A stretch of 64,000 nucleotides of DNA from Hyaloscypha bicolor E (Eukaryota > Ascomycota > Leotiomycetes > Helotiales > Hyaloscyphaceae): the NCBI RefSeq assembly GCF_002865645.1, contig NW_020194589.1:3075750-3139749 (forward strand). Direction: 5' to 3'. The position numbers were made by a program, and so were the translations under genes. Numbering within the stretch: position 1 is the first letter of the stretch; each line of letters starts with the position of its first letter. This document shows, in pieces, positions 1 to 11,027 of this stretch. The notes below the pieces were generated by a model. The model made no database searches. It was not told the origin of the DNA and saw only the letters and a list, made by a program, of their open reading frames with translations.

Positions 1-1
1 C

Positions 2-523
2 ACCACTTCATCAAATACATTCAGCTCCACCTCCACAACTGACCCAGCCGAAAGTAGCAGCAGCAGCACATCTACGCCGACTCCGACGCCCACGAATTCA
101 GCAGGCGCAGGCACGAGCACGAGCACAAACCCCGCCACAAACCCCACCAACGCGTCCTCCCAAAACAACGCTCAAACCAACCAAACCACCTCCCCGACCC
201 CCAGTAAATCCTCCCTCTCACCGGGCGCAAAAGCAGGAATAGGCATCGCCTGCTCGCTGGCCTTTATCTTCCTTCTCACGACCCTATTCTTGTTGTACAG
301 ACAATGGAGGCAGAAGAGGGATGTCGTAGAACTGCCTGAGACGAACTCAGCTGGTAGTTTGGGGTTAGGGTACAGAGGGGTCAGGGGGTATTTCACGCCT
401 GGGGAAAACGGGAATGGTGGGATGGTGGAGAAGGGGGGCGGAGAGAGAGAGAACATCGCGGAGATGAGGGGCGAGGGGAGGGTGGAGGAGTTGGATGGGT
501 ATGGGGGGAGAGGGGTGGTGTGA
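2..523 (+). CDS. C-terminal part of a Ser/Thr-rich single-pass membrane protein (5' end outside window)
   Basis: The open frame runs from the window edge to TGA at 521-523. The first ~75 visible residues are a low-complexity Ser/Thr/Pro/Asn linker of the kind that is heavily O-glycosylated in fungal cell-surface proteins. A KAGIGIA-type juxtamembrane stretch and one hydrophobic segment (LAFIFLLTTLFLL) follow. The basic stop-transfer YRQWRQKR and a ~65-residue Gly/Glu-rich tail come next. This architecture is standard for fungal plasma-membrane sensors and WSC/kelch-type surface proteins, where an extracellular domain precedes the Ser/Thr stalk. That domain is outside the window, so the family cannot be named. 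The gene converges on the deubiquitinase gene at 844-3000. Confidence 0.7.
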   Translation, partial: TTSSNTFSSTSTTDPAESSSSSTSTPTPTPTNSAGAGTSTSTNPATNPTNASSQNNAQTNQTTSPTPSKSSLSPGAKAGIGIACSLAFIFLLTTLFLLYRQWRQKRDVVELPETNSAGSLGLGYRGVRGYFTPGENGNGGMVEKGGGERENIAEMRGEGRVEELDGYGGRGVV

Positions 524-843
524 GGGGTTGTAACAGGGTTGGGAAGATCAAGAGAAAGGGTTTGAAATGCAATTGTGGGCGTCGTAGGACTTATTGTTGT
601 TTGTGTGACAAAAGAGAATGGTCTGTGAGAATCAAGCCCGAGACGAAGGAGTGAAAGGCTTTCTGGATGCTTGCCTTGCCTGTTAGATCATCGATCGATG
701 GATCCACTCTACTTTCTACAAGCAACCAAAAGTTCGTGCCTATCTCGAGGCAACATGCTAACCAAATCCCAGGAACGCCACGCTATGCAAGAACCAAGAC
801 CTACCCAGCCCCAACAAGCCCATTTTACCATTAGGCCTCAAAT
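524..843. other. intergenic, convergent 3' ends
   Basis: This gap lies between two converging genes. I see no gene or structured RNA here. It should hold the two 3' untranslated regions. Confidence 0.5.
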
Positions 844-3000
844 TCAAACCATAACAAGACTCCCAGAAGGACTAATATTCTCCTTCGCCGCCCCTTCACT
901 ACTGAGCCCACCCGTCTGCTGAATATAAGGCGGGACAACGATCGCCTTTGCAGGCTCGTACACTTCTTCGTTCCCCTGTCCTGTCTCTTCAGAATCATAA
1001 TCTGAGATAGATGTTGCAATGCTTTCTTCTCGTGTCGTGAGACCCGATTCCAGGTATTCGCTTTCCGAGAGATCGTCATCGTCGAAGGTGGGGAGAGGGA
1101 TGTTTGCTGCTACAGCTAACATCTCTCCTTGATCCGACTGCTCGACCGATTGCAGGGGCTTCTTTGCCGTGTTGGCCATGACGCTTTCCAAGGGTATCGG
1201 GTCAACAACCGCTTCTTCTAATTTTTCTTCTTCAACTGGTGTTGATTTGTCTACCACGGGGTTCAATGTTGCTGGGCCTGCAGGTTCAACACAATCGTAG
1301 AATAACATGAACGCCCCTCCCTGACTAAGAACAGCTTCCTCAGTGACTTTCGTGACATCGTCATCACTCAGTCGCCACCACTGCTCTTTCTGAGACTCGA
1401 ATCCCGGATGCTTCTTGTAGCAGATGTAATGGCCGTTCTCATGTCTTCCATAATGTGTGACCACAGCTCGAAGCTCATATATCGGTCCACGTAACCTGGA
1501 AGGGTGGCGGCTGCTTGCAACCATCGCCTGTTCAGGATCTAAAAGCCACTCCTCCGTGGAGGCCTCTTCGCTGGCTCCAGAGCTGCCGAGACACCATGAT
1601 CCGAGATCTAAATTCTTGGGGAAGCGAACTTGGGAGTAGTTCTTTTTCAACTCGCCCGTGAGTTCATCAAACAAACTTCGGTTAACGTGAATGACCAGTG
1701 ATTTTGGAGGTCTTGCTATGACAGCTTGTCGAGTCTTGGTGGATGATACTCGGTTCTTTGGAGAGATTTTGCATTTCTGATTAAGTGTCTTGTCCTCATA
1801 GTCGTCTTCTTCTAACGCTTCATTGACAGCCTCAAGTCTTTCCCTGCACTGTTGGTGAACTGGTGAGTCGCTGGCCGTATCCTTGGTTCGATCGAAGACG
1901 GCAGAAAGCTGTCTTTGGAACTTCAGAAGGGTGCATTTTCCACATTCAACGCCTTCGATCTTCTCCAGCTTTGTATACTCATCGAAACATTCCAGCACAT
2001 CGTACCCCCAATTTTTTCCTAAGGGTACTGTCAAGCAGTTGAAAGGTATCATCGAAAGTCCTTCTGAGTATCCACATTGCGTGCACCCAACTCGTTGGGC
2101 GATCAACCCCTCTAGCGGATTTCGGAAGGTTGATATTGGCAGCACCTCCGAGTTTGTCGATTTTGAGTCCAAAGAGTCGTCAGACTCAAAGCCTTGTGAC
2201 GTTTGTATCAACTTTGCAACTTTCCCCACCTCCTTATCTATCTCATCCAAGACCTTTGAGAAGTATTCCTGCGCATCTTGCTGCTGCCAACTACTCATAT
2301 TCTTCAACGTCGCGGGAGTCCAAATCCTCTTCCCATTATTCGCCGGATCATTCAGCGTCGCAATCAGCCCTTTCAACGCCTCCGCCATCTTCATCTCAGG
2401 TTTCAAAACCCCCTCCACCAATTCCTCTTCGATCTTCGGGTTCGTGAGATATCCTGATAGAGAATCCAGCGACGCCAGCCCTTGGAGAACGCTGTTCTGA
2501 TAGCAAGAATTATCCCAATTTCCCAACCCCGCAGGTCGCCCTTCTGCTGTTTGCACAGTCATATTTATGCCGGGAAGAGTCGAGATTCTCCTCCGCCCGG
2601 CTTGCGCAACGGATCCTATAATTCCTCCCGGTTTGTCCAAGCCGAGTAGCCGCCGCATGGTTTCGCTCTTCGCCGCATGAGTTCGAGGGATGCCTTTCAA
2701 GGCGGGGTTCGCGATGCGGAGAGGGTTTGTGTAGGTCTCGATTGCATCGAGTAATCGCGGAGGTGTGAGGTAGACTAGGACGTTCCAGAGGAGCTCTGGG
2801 AGAGGCAAAAGGTCGTAATCGAGGAGGAAGAATATGTGGTAGGCGATGGGTATGAAACAAAATATCAGCGGTACAGTGAAGCCCACGCTGGCGAATCTAT
2901 TCGAGCCGTAAATGCCTTCTCGATAGTCCTGATGGTATCCTGGCAAGATGTTAGGATCACCGTCGAAGAGGTCGTCCAGTCGCTGATTGTAAGGATTCAT
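844..3000 (-). CDS. ubiquitin carboxyl-terminal hydrolase, Ubp1/USP30-like, membrane-anchored
   Basis: This is an intronless 718-residue cysteine protease of the USP (C19) family, removing ubiquitin from proteins. The Cys box GLGNWDNSCYQNS places the nucleophile near residue 166. The His box ENGHYICY is near residue 524, followed by WWRLSDDDV, which supplies the third catalytic residue. Two CxxC pairs (CTQCG and CGKC) form the usual zinc ribbon of the fingers. A hydrophobic segment at about residues 41-60 precedes the catalytic domain. Together with the NSCYQNSVLQGL wording this resembles yeast Ubp1 and mitochondrial USP30, so a membrane-bound location is likely. The last ~190 residues are acidic and disordered. 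I chose the ATG at 2998-3000 because the upstream in-frame ATG at 3217-3219 adds an uncharacteristic stretch and sits 31 bp from the divergent ALB1 start. Confidence 0.88.
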   Translation of the reverse strand: MNPYNQRLDDLFDGDPNILPGYHQDYREGIYGSNRFASVGFTVPLIFCFIPIAYHIFFLLDYDLLPLPELLWNVLVYLTPPRLLDAIETYTNPLRIANPALKGIPRTHAAKSETMRRLLGLDKPGGIIGSVAQAGRRRISTLPGINMTVQTAEGRPAGLGNWDNSCYQNSVLQGLASLDSLSGYLTNPKIEEELVEGVLKPEMKMAEALKGLIATLNDPANNGKRIWTPATLKNMSSWQQQDAQEYFSKVLDEIDKEVGKVAKLIQTSQGFESDDSLDSKSTNSEVLPISTFRNPLEGLIAQRVGCTQCGYSEGLSMIPFNCLTVPLGKNWGYDVLECFDEYTKLEKIEGVECGKCTLLKFQRQLSAVFDRTKDTASDSPVHQQCRERLEAVNEALEEDDYEDKTLNQKCKISPKNRVSSTKTRQAVIARPPKSLVIHVNRSLFDELTGELKKNYSQVRFPKNLDLGSWCLGSSGASEEASTEEWLLDPEQAMVASSRHPSRLRGPIYELRAVVTHYGRHENGHYICYKKHPGFESQKEQWWRLSDDDVTKVTEEAVLSQGGAFMLFYDCVEPAGPATLNPVVDKSTPVEEEKLEEAVVDPIPLESVMANTAKKPLQSVEQSDQGEMLAVAANIPLPTFDDDDLSESEYLESGLTTREESIATSISDYDSEETGQGNEEVYEPAKAIVVPPYIQQTGGLSSEGAAKENISPSGSLVMV

Positions 3001-3250
3001 GGCAAGGCATATAGACTCGTTGTTGCCCGTAGACTGGAAAAGAGTTCCAATGTGTAGGAGGAAGGGAAGATAATGAGTTGTGGTCAGCTGTTCGCTGATG
3101 TTGTTGGGAAGAAGTCTCGAGGACGAATGTGGCTTGTAGTCAGAATCGACAGACCGGCATGTGAGCAGCGCCAAGAAATGGAACTTCGAGAAATTCCGGC
3201 GTATTTCGCGACCCCACATCCTTGAGAAAATCCATCATTGCACATTCACA
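3001..3250. promoter_or_regulatory. divergent promoter region between the deubiquitinase and ALB1
   Basis: A 250-bp gap separates two divergently transcribed start codons, so both promoters must lie in it. No specific regulatory motif could be assigned. Confidence 0.4.
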
Positions 3251-3859
3251 ATGGCCAAAACTGCGCCCCCCAAAAAGAAAGGCGGTACGTACTTAAAGCT
3301 CCCGCTCCTTGATTAATCAGTTACTAACAACATTCTAGTTGCTTCGGTGCATTCTCGCGCGGCAAAACGAGCATCTTCTCCAGGTATCGACCTCGACAAG
3401 TCGCTCAAGGATGTCAAGCCTCCCGAGACAAAGACGCAACGACCCTCGGTCCTAGCGATTCATCAAGGCGCTGGAATTTCGAAGAAGTCTAAGAATGGGA
3501 GGAAGGCGGTTTTGAGTGCGAAAGCAAAGAAACGACAAGAGAAAGGAATGGATCGCGCCGAGGCGGTGATGGACAAGAAGGAGAAAAAGGTTGAGAAGAG
3601 TAAGGGCAAGGCCAGGACTGTTCAAGAGAGAGCCAAGGCTTGGGATGAGCTAAATAAGAGGATGTTGGCGAAGAAGGCTCGGGAAGAGGCTTTAGCGTTG
3701 GAAAAACTTGAGAAGGAGAATTGGGTTGACGAAGACGAGGAGAAGATGGAGGATGTCGAGGTCGAAGATGGTCTTGCTACGAAAAGTGCTGTCTCTGCAG
3801 CTGTGCCAGAGTCGATACCTTTGCCGCTACCTACAGAGGAAGAGGACGAAATTCTATGA
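3251..3859 (+). CDS. ALB1: Alb1-like ribosome biogenesis protein (2 exons: 3251-3284, 3339-3859)
   Basis: Exon 1 encodes MAKTAPPKKKG and is followed by a 54-nt intron (GTACGT donor, TTACTAAC branch site, CTAG acceptor). The spliced protein is about 184 residues and very rich in Lys/Glu. The N-terminal signature SRAAKRASSPGIDLDKSLK matches the Alb1 family, which has a short conserved N-terminus with a Ser-Pro motif and a charged tail. In yeast Alb1 binds Arx1 and accompanies pre-60S particles during nuclear export. The central Lys/Glu-rich part is predicted coiled coil. The Asp/Glu-rich C-terminus ends EEEDEIL. Identity rests on the N-terminal motif, the size and the charge pattern. Confidence 0.8.
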
Positions 3860-4321
3860 ATGGAATTGGGAGGGATTCCGCACCTGGCTGGCGTTTGGGC
3901 TTGGGGGACTTCAGGAAAATGATGGCTTTGATACCACTAGATTTGGCAAATATTGTAAATTCAGACGAGTTGCTGCAAGAATTGCAATTTCTTGTAACCA
4001 GCATTTTCTACCCGGAAGGAGCACACATGAAAATATTCTTCCCGGCAAGACCAACATAGGGCCTTGAACTAACTTTTTATGAAGCTTGTCTCTGAAAAAG
4101 CAAAGGACTTCAGAGGGCAAACTTATGGCCGTAGAATGTCTTCATTGCCATCTACATAAATTTCATCTTCACCGCCAGCATCCTCCAAAGCCACCCCTGC
4201 AGCCTCGCGAAAAACTAAGCCCAAATTCTCTCTAGCGTTCAGCCTCGTCAAAACGCAGTTCACCTCCACCAAAGTTACCCATTAACATTCCCTCCCCCAC
4301 CATCCTCTACAAACCCTCAAA

Positions 4322-5770
4322 ATGCCTCCCAAGCGCATGACCGCGAACCCCAGGGCAGCGCCTCGTTATCGACCAGGCAAAGCCGTCGCCGAAGAGCCCT
4401 CATCATCAGAATCCGAGAGCGATGGCGAAGAAGCGCAAGCCGCCAAACCAATTCCAGCACCGCCGAAAGCAAGTACAGCAAGCGGCATTGCAAGCAATCT
4501 AAGCAAGGTCGATTTGAATGAGCGGCGGAAACAGGCTGCTGCGAAAGAGGCGGCTAGGATAGAGGAGGGGAGGGCTTTGAAAGCGGCAGAGGAAGAAGGA
4601 TTTGTGACGGAGGAAGAGAGTGAAGAGGAATCGGGCAGTGAGGAGGAAAGTGGAAGTGAAGAGGAAGAGAGCAGCGAGGAGGAGGCGCCAAGACGGGTGT
4701 TGATGCGTCCGACTTTTATCAAGAAGGATAAGAGGGATAAATTGAGTGGAGCGGATGCTAGTAAGAAGGACGATGAGAAGACGGAGGAGGAGTTGATAAG
4801 GGAAGAAGAGGAGAGGAGGAGGAAAGCCGCGGATGAGATTGTCGAGGAGCAGATTCGGAAGGATGTTGCGGCTAAGGCGGCGGGGAAGAAGAATTGGGAT
4901 GATGACGAGGAGGGCGATGAGGTGGATGATGTGGATGATGTTGATCCAGAGGCTGAGTACGCTGCATGGAAATTACGGGAGCTAAAACGGATCAAGAGAG
5001 AGAGGGAAGCTATTGAGGAACGGGAAAAGGAACTCGAGGAAATTGAGAGAAGGAAAAATCTTACGGGAGAAGAGCGGAAGAGGGAAGATGATGAGTTCAT
5101 TGCAAAGCAAAAAGAGGAGAAGGAAGGGAAGGGCAAAATGGGGTTCATGCAGAAGTACTATCACAAAGGTGCTTTCTTTCAGGACGATGCTAAAGCGGAG
5201 GGTCTGGATCGGAGAGAAATTATGGGCTCGAGATTCGCCGATGATGTTAATCGCGAATTATTGCCACAAGCTTTACAGATGAGGGATATGACGAAAATCG
5301 GGAAGAAGGGTGCTACGAAGTACAAGGATCTCAAGTCTGAAGATACAGGTCGTTGGGGTCAGTTTGACGATAAACATCGAAAGGGAACTGGAGGCTTTAA
5401 CAACGACGAACGATTCATGCCGGATAGAGACCGTGATCGTGGAGGGGCAAGTGGTGCGAATAGCATGCCCGTTGCTGATCGGAAGAAAGCTACTGGAGCC
5501 CCTGAAGGACCAAGGGCAATGCGGGAAGGGGGTGAGCGGTCAAGAGATAGTGGCGATACGTATCGACCCGGAAGAGACGGCGGAGACCATTCACGATCAA
5601 GAGACGGCGGCGATTCATATCGACGTGGCAGAGACGATAGAGAACGGTCACGATCAAGATCACCGAGACGGGACAGGGATAGGGATGACCGAAATCGTCG
5701 GAAACGGAGTACTTCAAGGGATTTGGACCGTTATGAAAGCGACAAGCGCCGAAGAGTAGACTCAAGGTAG
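4322..5770 (+). CDS. MFAP1-like spliceosomal protein (Prp19-binding domain)
   Basis: An intronless 482-residue protein. The conserved core near residues 270-350 reads FMQKYYHKGAFFQDD and continues through LLPQALQMRD and KGATKYKDL to the tryptophan of GRWGQ. This is the MFAP1 / 'splicing factor, Prp19-binding' C-terminal domain. MFAP1 (Spp381-related) is a B-complex spliceosome component needed around tri-snRNP activation. The N-terminal ~250 residues are disordered: acidic Ser/Glu clusters followed by Arg/Glu/Lys-rich coiled coil. The last ~100 residues carry RD/RS-rich repeats typical of nuclear splicing proteins. The start is preceded by a pyrimidine- and CA-rich leader. The gene converges on POL12, with only 94 bp between the stop codons. 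Confidence 0.87.
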   Translation: MPPKRMTANPRAAPRYRPGKAVAEEPSSSESESDGEEAQAAKPIPAPPKASTASGIASNLSKVDLNERRKQAAAKEAARIEEGRALKAAEEEGFVTEEESEEESGSEEESGSEEEESSEEEAPRRVLMRPTFIKKDKRDKLSGADASKKDDEKTEEELIREEEERRRKAADEIVEEQIRKDVAAKAAGKKNWDDDEEGDEVDDVDDVDPEAEYAAWKLRELKRIKREREAIEEREKELEEIERRKNLTGEERKREDDEFIAKQKEEKEGKGKMGFMQKYYHKGAFFQDDAKAEGLDRREIMGSRFADDVNRELLPQALQMRDMTKIGKKGATKYKDLKSEDTGRWGQFDDKHRKGTGGFNNDERFMPDRDRDRGGASGANSMPVADRKKATGAPEGPRAMREGGERSRDSGDTYRPGRDGGDHSRSRDGGDSYRRGRDDRERSRSRSPRRDRDRDDRNRRKRSTSRDLDRYESDKRRRVDSR

Positions 5771-5864
5771 CGCCAATATCTAATCCAACCTGCCACATTA
5801 CTGTTCATCACTCCATTGCCCATTATCATTTACGCCGTGCTCCCACCACAACCTATACATGCAT

Positions 5865-7991
5865 TTATATCCTAACAATATCAACCCGAGCCCGTTCAAA
5901 CACTTGATGTGCAACCACTGATGAGCCTCTCTCCTCGTCCGTAAGAGGACGTGGATATACTGTCATCTTCGCGTAGGTACCTGTTTTCTTTTGTTTTGAC
6001 AGATACCCAGGGTTGACAACGACAACACTTTCGACCACCTGTACGAAATTAGAACTATTCGAGACTTCTACAGACAGCTACTCACTTTTGCGAAATGTTG
6101 TATAGAGCTTGGAACAATCAATACGTCCGGCCTCACATTAATCATCTCCCCCAGTTTCAGGTAACTTGTATCAAGCATTGCTCCAGCTGGTATTCCGGAT
6201 TTCGTACCCGTCTTCGGCAAGCTCTCTCTGTCGACTGGAGGAAACAAGGGGAAGAAGTTACGCTGCTCAACCATATACTTTGGTAGTCGAGTAAGGATTG
6301 AAGGATCCTTTTTGCTCCCGCCAGTCACTTCAGCAATCCTCAACTCGGTGAGAATGTCTTGTGACGAGATTCCAATGATTACCTCGTTGAGTGACAGAGT
6401 CATTGGATTGCCAATGATTTTGACAGACTTGGGAAGGCCAAGGTCCTTCCGTGGGAACGGCTCTTGTGGCCAGGAGACGTGCTTGCTGATTGCGTCTTTG
6501 ACGGACGGGACAAGAAGAATGGTGATGTGTGGATTGGCTGAACAGAGCTGGATGAATGCGGGTGAAACGAGGTATTTGAAAACCGTTGACATGGTGGCCG
6601 TGTCTGGCTCTTTCATAGCCTCGTCTGGTAGGTCGAAATCCCCTGAAGCGATGAGAGGGTGGTCGATGTCTAGGAAGGGTCCAACAAGAATTAGTGCATC
6701 TGCATAGGAGTCCGCAGCTTGACTGCAGAGAGCATGCAGGGGCTCAAAATCCAGATTGTCATCTGTTGTGTAAGGTCCAGAGCCGATAATTATATTCAAA
6801 GGTGCCGCTGCCGAATCTGAATCCATTGCATCGGGGCCTCCCTTCAGTCTCTGTAGGTGTGCTTCAAGTCCAGATGGTGTTGAGGCAGCGCTGGGCAACA
6901 ACGGAGCTTCCAACACTTCACTAACTTTAAAGGAATCCCCAGAAGCATTGATACCTTTCAATGCGACTATTTGACCAGGGAAGAATTGGAAGCCTTTGAG
7001 AGCGTCGACTTTCAGTGGTATTCTTAATCCTGCACCCATCCGCCGTGAAGTCTCGAGGACGAGGGATGAAGCATTCAGTCTCCCTTCTAAAGCATCCGAG
7101 GCAATCCGTCCTATTGCAACAATCTCGTTTGTACTTTGACTTGCAGCACTTCCAAAAGCCGAGTCCTCTAGCTTGTGATGTGTTTGGATCAAAGCCATGA
7201 AGTCGTCTATCCTCTCGTCCAGGATCTCAGAAGCCTCCGAAGACTTCATAGCCATTGGTTTATAAGAGAGCTTCTTCATATCGGAATTGGCCGTGAGTTT
7301 GATTCGAGGTTCTCCATAAGGTGCTATCGGAGGTTCTGGGAGTTCTAGATGATCATTGAGAATTTCGATTGTCTGGCCAGCATTTGGTCTGTCATGGAAG
7401 GAAACGCTGTACATAATTAGTCTGGCATCTGCGTAGAAGCTATTTCAACATACGTTTGGCCACTCTGCTCGCCAGGCTTGTATGGTGTCTTGAAGTCTGG
7501 CGGACTGCTTGCTGGCTCTGCTTTCACTCTTGATAGGGACGGTGTCTCGAACTTCTTCCTTGTGCCGGCTTTATTTGTGGATCCAACTTTTGGTGTGTTA
7601 GGAACGAGGCCGTCCAACCTGAACACACATCAGCTCAGAAGATCTGTAGGTTCAAGTCTCCCTACATTCCAAAAACATCACCATTACTGGCCACGCTTCG
7701 AGGCGTGGCTCCTCCACGTTTGTTCGAACTCAACAGATGTGCTTTTGTTCGATTGTCGCGCTCCAGGCCGTCCTGGATATCCTGTTTGAGGGCCCTCACA
7801 GTTTCTATGGTCAACTTCATATCATCCGCCCCCATCTTCATGCTGTACGACTCCCATTTGTACCATAGTTCCTGCGTGTCGATTGAGTGGAGGCGCATAA
7901 TAGACATCAATTCAGCCAGGACATCTGGTTCAATTTCTGCGCCCACAGGGGCAAATCGTTCCTTGAGCTCGGCTTCTACAGATTCGGCCAT
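5865..7991 (-). CDS. POL12: DNA polymerase alpha subunit B (4 exons: 7666-7991, 7454-7618, 6086-7406, 5865-6038)
   Basis: The splice model gives 661 residues, normal for the family. Introns are 47, 47 and 47 nt with donors GTAGGG, GTATGT and GTGAGT. Exon 1 encodes the N-terminal helical domain (LKERFAP, DVLAELMSIMRLHSID, ELWYKWESY), which docks the catalytic subunit. Exon 2 holds the linker with LDGLVPNTPK. Exon 3 carries the OB-fold (IPLKVDALKGFQFFPGQIVALKG) and the calcineurin-like phosphoesterase fold that is catalytically dead in B subunits (IIIGSGPYTTDDNLDFEPL, LILVGPFLDIDHP, ILLVPSVKD). Exon 4 encodes the conserved end VVNPGYLSKQKKTGTYAKM. The protein is the regulatory subunit of the primosome that starts Okazaki fragments. 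The start at 7989-7991 fits the conserved MAESVEAELKERF beginning. Confidence 0.93.
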
Positions 7992-8373
7992 TATGAAGCG
8001 TCGTTGTTGTCGAGAGGTTAATTTTGGCTCAAGCTGGGAATCTGGAGAAGACGCGTCGAAGTCGCGTACGCAGTATGGCGCGTTAAGGGGTCTTGGCACT
8101 TTGGCCCCACTTTTCTCGGCTGACCTCCTGGACTCACGTCAAGAGCAGCAAAAGTGATATATATACCTTTCAGCCATGAAGCCAGTGAGTTTGGTAGTGA
8201 TAGCAAAATGGCTTATTTGAGTATATGCGGCCATTCGCCCCATTTTTCTATTCAAATGTTCGGTTTTCGGGTTCTTGATCGACAGCTCATGAAAAGATTT
8301 GTTTCAAAATTCCTGCCTAGGTAGAGCTGTGGGCTCTTCCATATTTCAATGTTTAAGCATCTGCCGTACTCTC
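7992..8373. other. intergenic, POL12 upstream region
   Basis: This interval separates the POL12 start from the stop of the 2EXR gene, both on the minus strand. It must hold the POL12 promoter. Nothing else is recognised. Confidence 0.35.
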
Positions 8374-9675
8374 CTATTCAACCTCGTCCCCAAACAGATA
8401 CAAAAGACATCGGGAAGCTTGACCTCCAAATCGATCGGCAAAGGCGTCGCTCGCATCTCTATAAATGCGTCCCTCTTCGTTATACAGAGGTAATCTCCAT
8501 CCCTCCGTGATGAATTTCCAAGGCTTGATTCCAGCTGGGTAGCAGCGGAACCACTCATCTCTATCCCACACGCCCTCAAGATTTACAGCGGGTAGGCAAT
8601 CTTTCAAAACCTCGCTAAATTGAGGGCTCTTATCAAACGGCCCAGCTATTCTCTGTGTCGATCTCCCCCTTTGTCTTTTTGCGTACAACGGATTGAGAGA
8701 ATGAAACATATAGCACCGCTTTTCGATTGCAATTGAGTCGTTCTCATTCCACCCGTCTCTCCATGCAGCTTCCCATGCGCGATCTCTCCATATTCTTTCG
8801 AGCTCTCTGAGGTATTCCGATCCGTGGTTGGCTCCTCGCTGATACCAAGTGCTGAACCGATGCAAACGCAGCATGTCTGCAGTCTCTCCTTCTTCTCCAT
8901 CCAAGGCGAGGTCGAAGTGAGCGTAGAGGATGTCTGACCTTTCTTTGGCCTTCTCGTCGGACCTTGTCTCTTGATCTGCTTCTTGTGCCGTTATTTCGCC
9001 CATCAAAAACTCACGCATCTCGCATGGAAGTTGGCCAAGTTTCATACTTGGAAGAAATGAAGCGAATGAGTAGAGCGGAAGCCACACAATACTAAAGTCG
9101 TACTCGGGCACAAATGATGGAGCGTCCTGGATAAGTAGAATGGTCGTCTTTGGCCACCCTCCCTCGTACCATTTCCCTGTTCCTAAATCAAGCAATTCGA
9201 GCTCAATGTTGTGCAGGCCGCCTTTTTTAGCTTCCAAAAGAATTTCTGTGAGGTCTCTCATCTTGAAAAAGAGACAGATGATTTGACCTTGATCTTCCCT
9301 TCCAGGAATATGTTGCGTGGCTTCGATGCTGATTGTGACTTGCTTCAGTCTCTTATATGGAAGGTTCGCGAATCCCCGTGTTCTGGCGTCTTCCAGGCCT
9401 TTCACATGCCATTTCGCACCTCGAGAGTTCTCAAAGCACAACCAGGAATTGACCTGATATCTGGGCGATACCCGGATGATAAAAGTCTCATGGTCGTACA
9501 CTTTCGCAGAGAGTTCTTCGTATACTTGACGACATGTTCCGAGACTGGCCAGGTTATTCTTCGTATGTGGATTCGATTGGTCGCCTCTCGGAGCACATAT
9601 ATACTCCCATACCATGTCGCGGACTTCACGAGGAAGCCGGTCCAAGATTCCTAGGTTTGGAGTCTGAAGAGTCAT
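8374..9675 (-). CDS. 2EXR-domain (F-box-like) fungal protein, copy 1
   Basis: An intronless protein of 433 residues from the ATG at 9673-9675; the in-frame ATG at 9714 would add 13 atypical residues. The N-terminal signature GILDRLPREVRDMVWEYI and then LGTCRQVYEEL are the two parts of the 2EXR domain, an F-box-like helical motif common in Leotiomycetes and Dothideomycetes. Further recognisable blocks, such as LPYKRLKQVTISIEA, also occur in the copy at 11028 (LPYKGLKAIKIEIEA), so the two are paralogues. By analogy with F-box proteins the domain could recruit a partner, but no substrate or complex is known. The rest of the protein has no recognised domain. Confidence 0.7.
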   Translation of the reverse strand: MTLQTPNLGILDRLPREVRDMVWEYICAPRGDQSNPHTKNNLASLGTCRQVYEELSAKVYDHETFIIRVSPRYQVNSWLCFENSRGAKWHVKGLEDARTRGFANLPYKRLKQVTISIEATQHIPGREDQGQIICLFFKMRDLTEILLEAKKGGLHNIELELLDLGTGKWYEGGWPKTTILLIQDAPSFVPEYDFSIVWLPLYSFASFLPSMKLGQLPCEMREFLMGEITAQEADQETRSDEKAKERSDILYAHFDLALDGEEGETADMLRLHRFSTWYQRGANHGSEYLRELERIWRDRAWEAAWRDGWNENDSIAIEKRCYMFHSLNPLYAKRQRGRSTQRIAGPFDKSPQFSEVLKDCLPAVNLEGVWDRDEWFRCYPAGIKPWKFITEGWRLPLYNEEGRIYRDASDAFADRFGGQASRCLLYLFGDEVE

Positions 9676-9963
9676 TATCCAATAAAGCGTTGTGGGCGCC
9701 GTCTGTTTGATCAATGAAGAAAGAATACGGTCGTTATACAGGTCAAGATGCCACAGTGACTTTATTTGTTAATAATTCAGGGCTCGTGGGTAGAAACTCC
9801 AGCATTTCTTAGTTCCATGGTGCAATGACCTCTTAGCGTCCAGCCTTGTACCGATATAGCTGGAGTATACTCGCCTAAGGTTTCGGGCCCCTTTTTCAAA
9901 CTCGCAAGATTTTATTTTTAACAAAAGGACCCAGGGCAGAGCGAACATACATTTTCCTTTCTC

Positions 9964-10278
9964 GTGGCCAGCACTACCGTGCTAAAAGAGTGTTTTCTCC
10001 AGAAAGAATTGGGGGTTTTGGCCTCCGCAGAACTGAACAGGCATGGATACGGGCCTTCACTCCAGCCGAAAGCAGCACCAATTATCCACAAAAACATAGG
10101 AAATTTCGCAAAGCTTCCTCCTGAAATCAGAGTCGAAATCTGGCAGCACCTTTCCATCCCAGTGAAACCCAAAGATGACGAAGGGTCGAACGAGGAGTTA
10201 CCAGGTTCCAAGTTCGACAAGGACATCGAGAAGGGAATGATAGAACGAGAAATGTCTCGACGATGGGAAACACAATAG
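9964..10278 (+). pseudogene. truncated 2EXR-family relic
   Basis: This frame contains FAKLPPEIRVEIWQHLSIP, the same motif that begins the functional copies. No ATG precedes the motif in this frame, and the frame stops at 10278 about 50 residues after it. The rest of the domain and the long C-terminal part are missing. The relic lies in the 1.35-kb gap between two divergent paralogues, which suggests a local duplication that decayed. A short unannotated exon upstream cannot be excluded. Confidence 0.5.
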
Positions 10279-11027
10279 CGAATGGTGAAATTGAGCAGGC
10301 TGCCTTACTTGTACTCGAGCCCGTCTTATCCACTTCGCTCACAACCCTTTCTTGCTAGAGTGCATACAGAACCATGGATTTTACGTGAGATCGAAGGATA
10401 ATCGATTTTGCACTCTGACATAAATTGAATCTGACAATTCCCTATCTAGAGACACCGGATTATCGCCTTGGCCATTAGTTGGTTGAGAAAGGCAATGAGA
10501 CGCGGGTCCGGACTTAAAAATAACATATTTGACTCTACGAGTCTCCCTTGCATAAATCACGTGCAGAGCATCGCAGGTGGAGGTGGTCAACCATTGTGTT
10601 TTTATTCCTCCAGCCGAGCTACCCTCTCTTTTCTGCGCTTCCTTTGCTCAACTTGCCCCAATTACTCGAGTGCCCTCGAGCGCGCCCCACCGGTGCTTCG
10701 TGGGAGTGGTTCTCTCTTACCAAAAGTCCGCCTTCCCCGGCTGCGAACGACGCGGTTCCAAGCGGAATTTGAATGTCAAGAGGATTCTGAGGACGTTCAA
10801 ATTCCGACTGGTGTTTTAAGGCGAAGCACTAGTGAGCTCTGTCTGATCATTCCCATAAGACCGTCGCTCATCTTTCCGTGGTCTTCAGACACATCAAAGC
10901 ACAATCCGAATTTGACAGGAAGCCACTCTACCCAGCCTTGTTGCGCATTTCCCAAACAGGAAACCGCTGGACCTAGCACTCTTGCACATTCACATCGGCG
11001 GCCGCGGTCGTTCGACACATCGAAACC

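Noticed and set aside
4366..5148. 260-codon minus-strand frame rich in Ser inside the MFAP1-like gene
   Set aside because: It is the antisense reading of Glu/Lys-rich coding sequence; poly-Ser antisense frames are expected from GAR codons.
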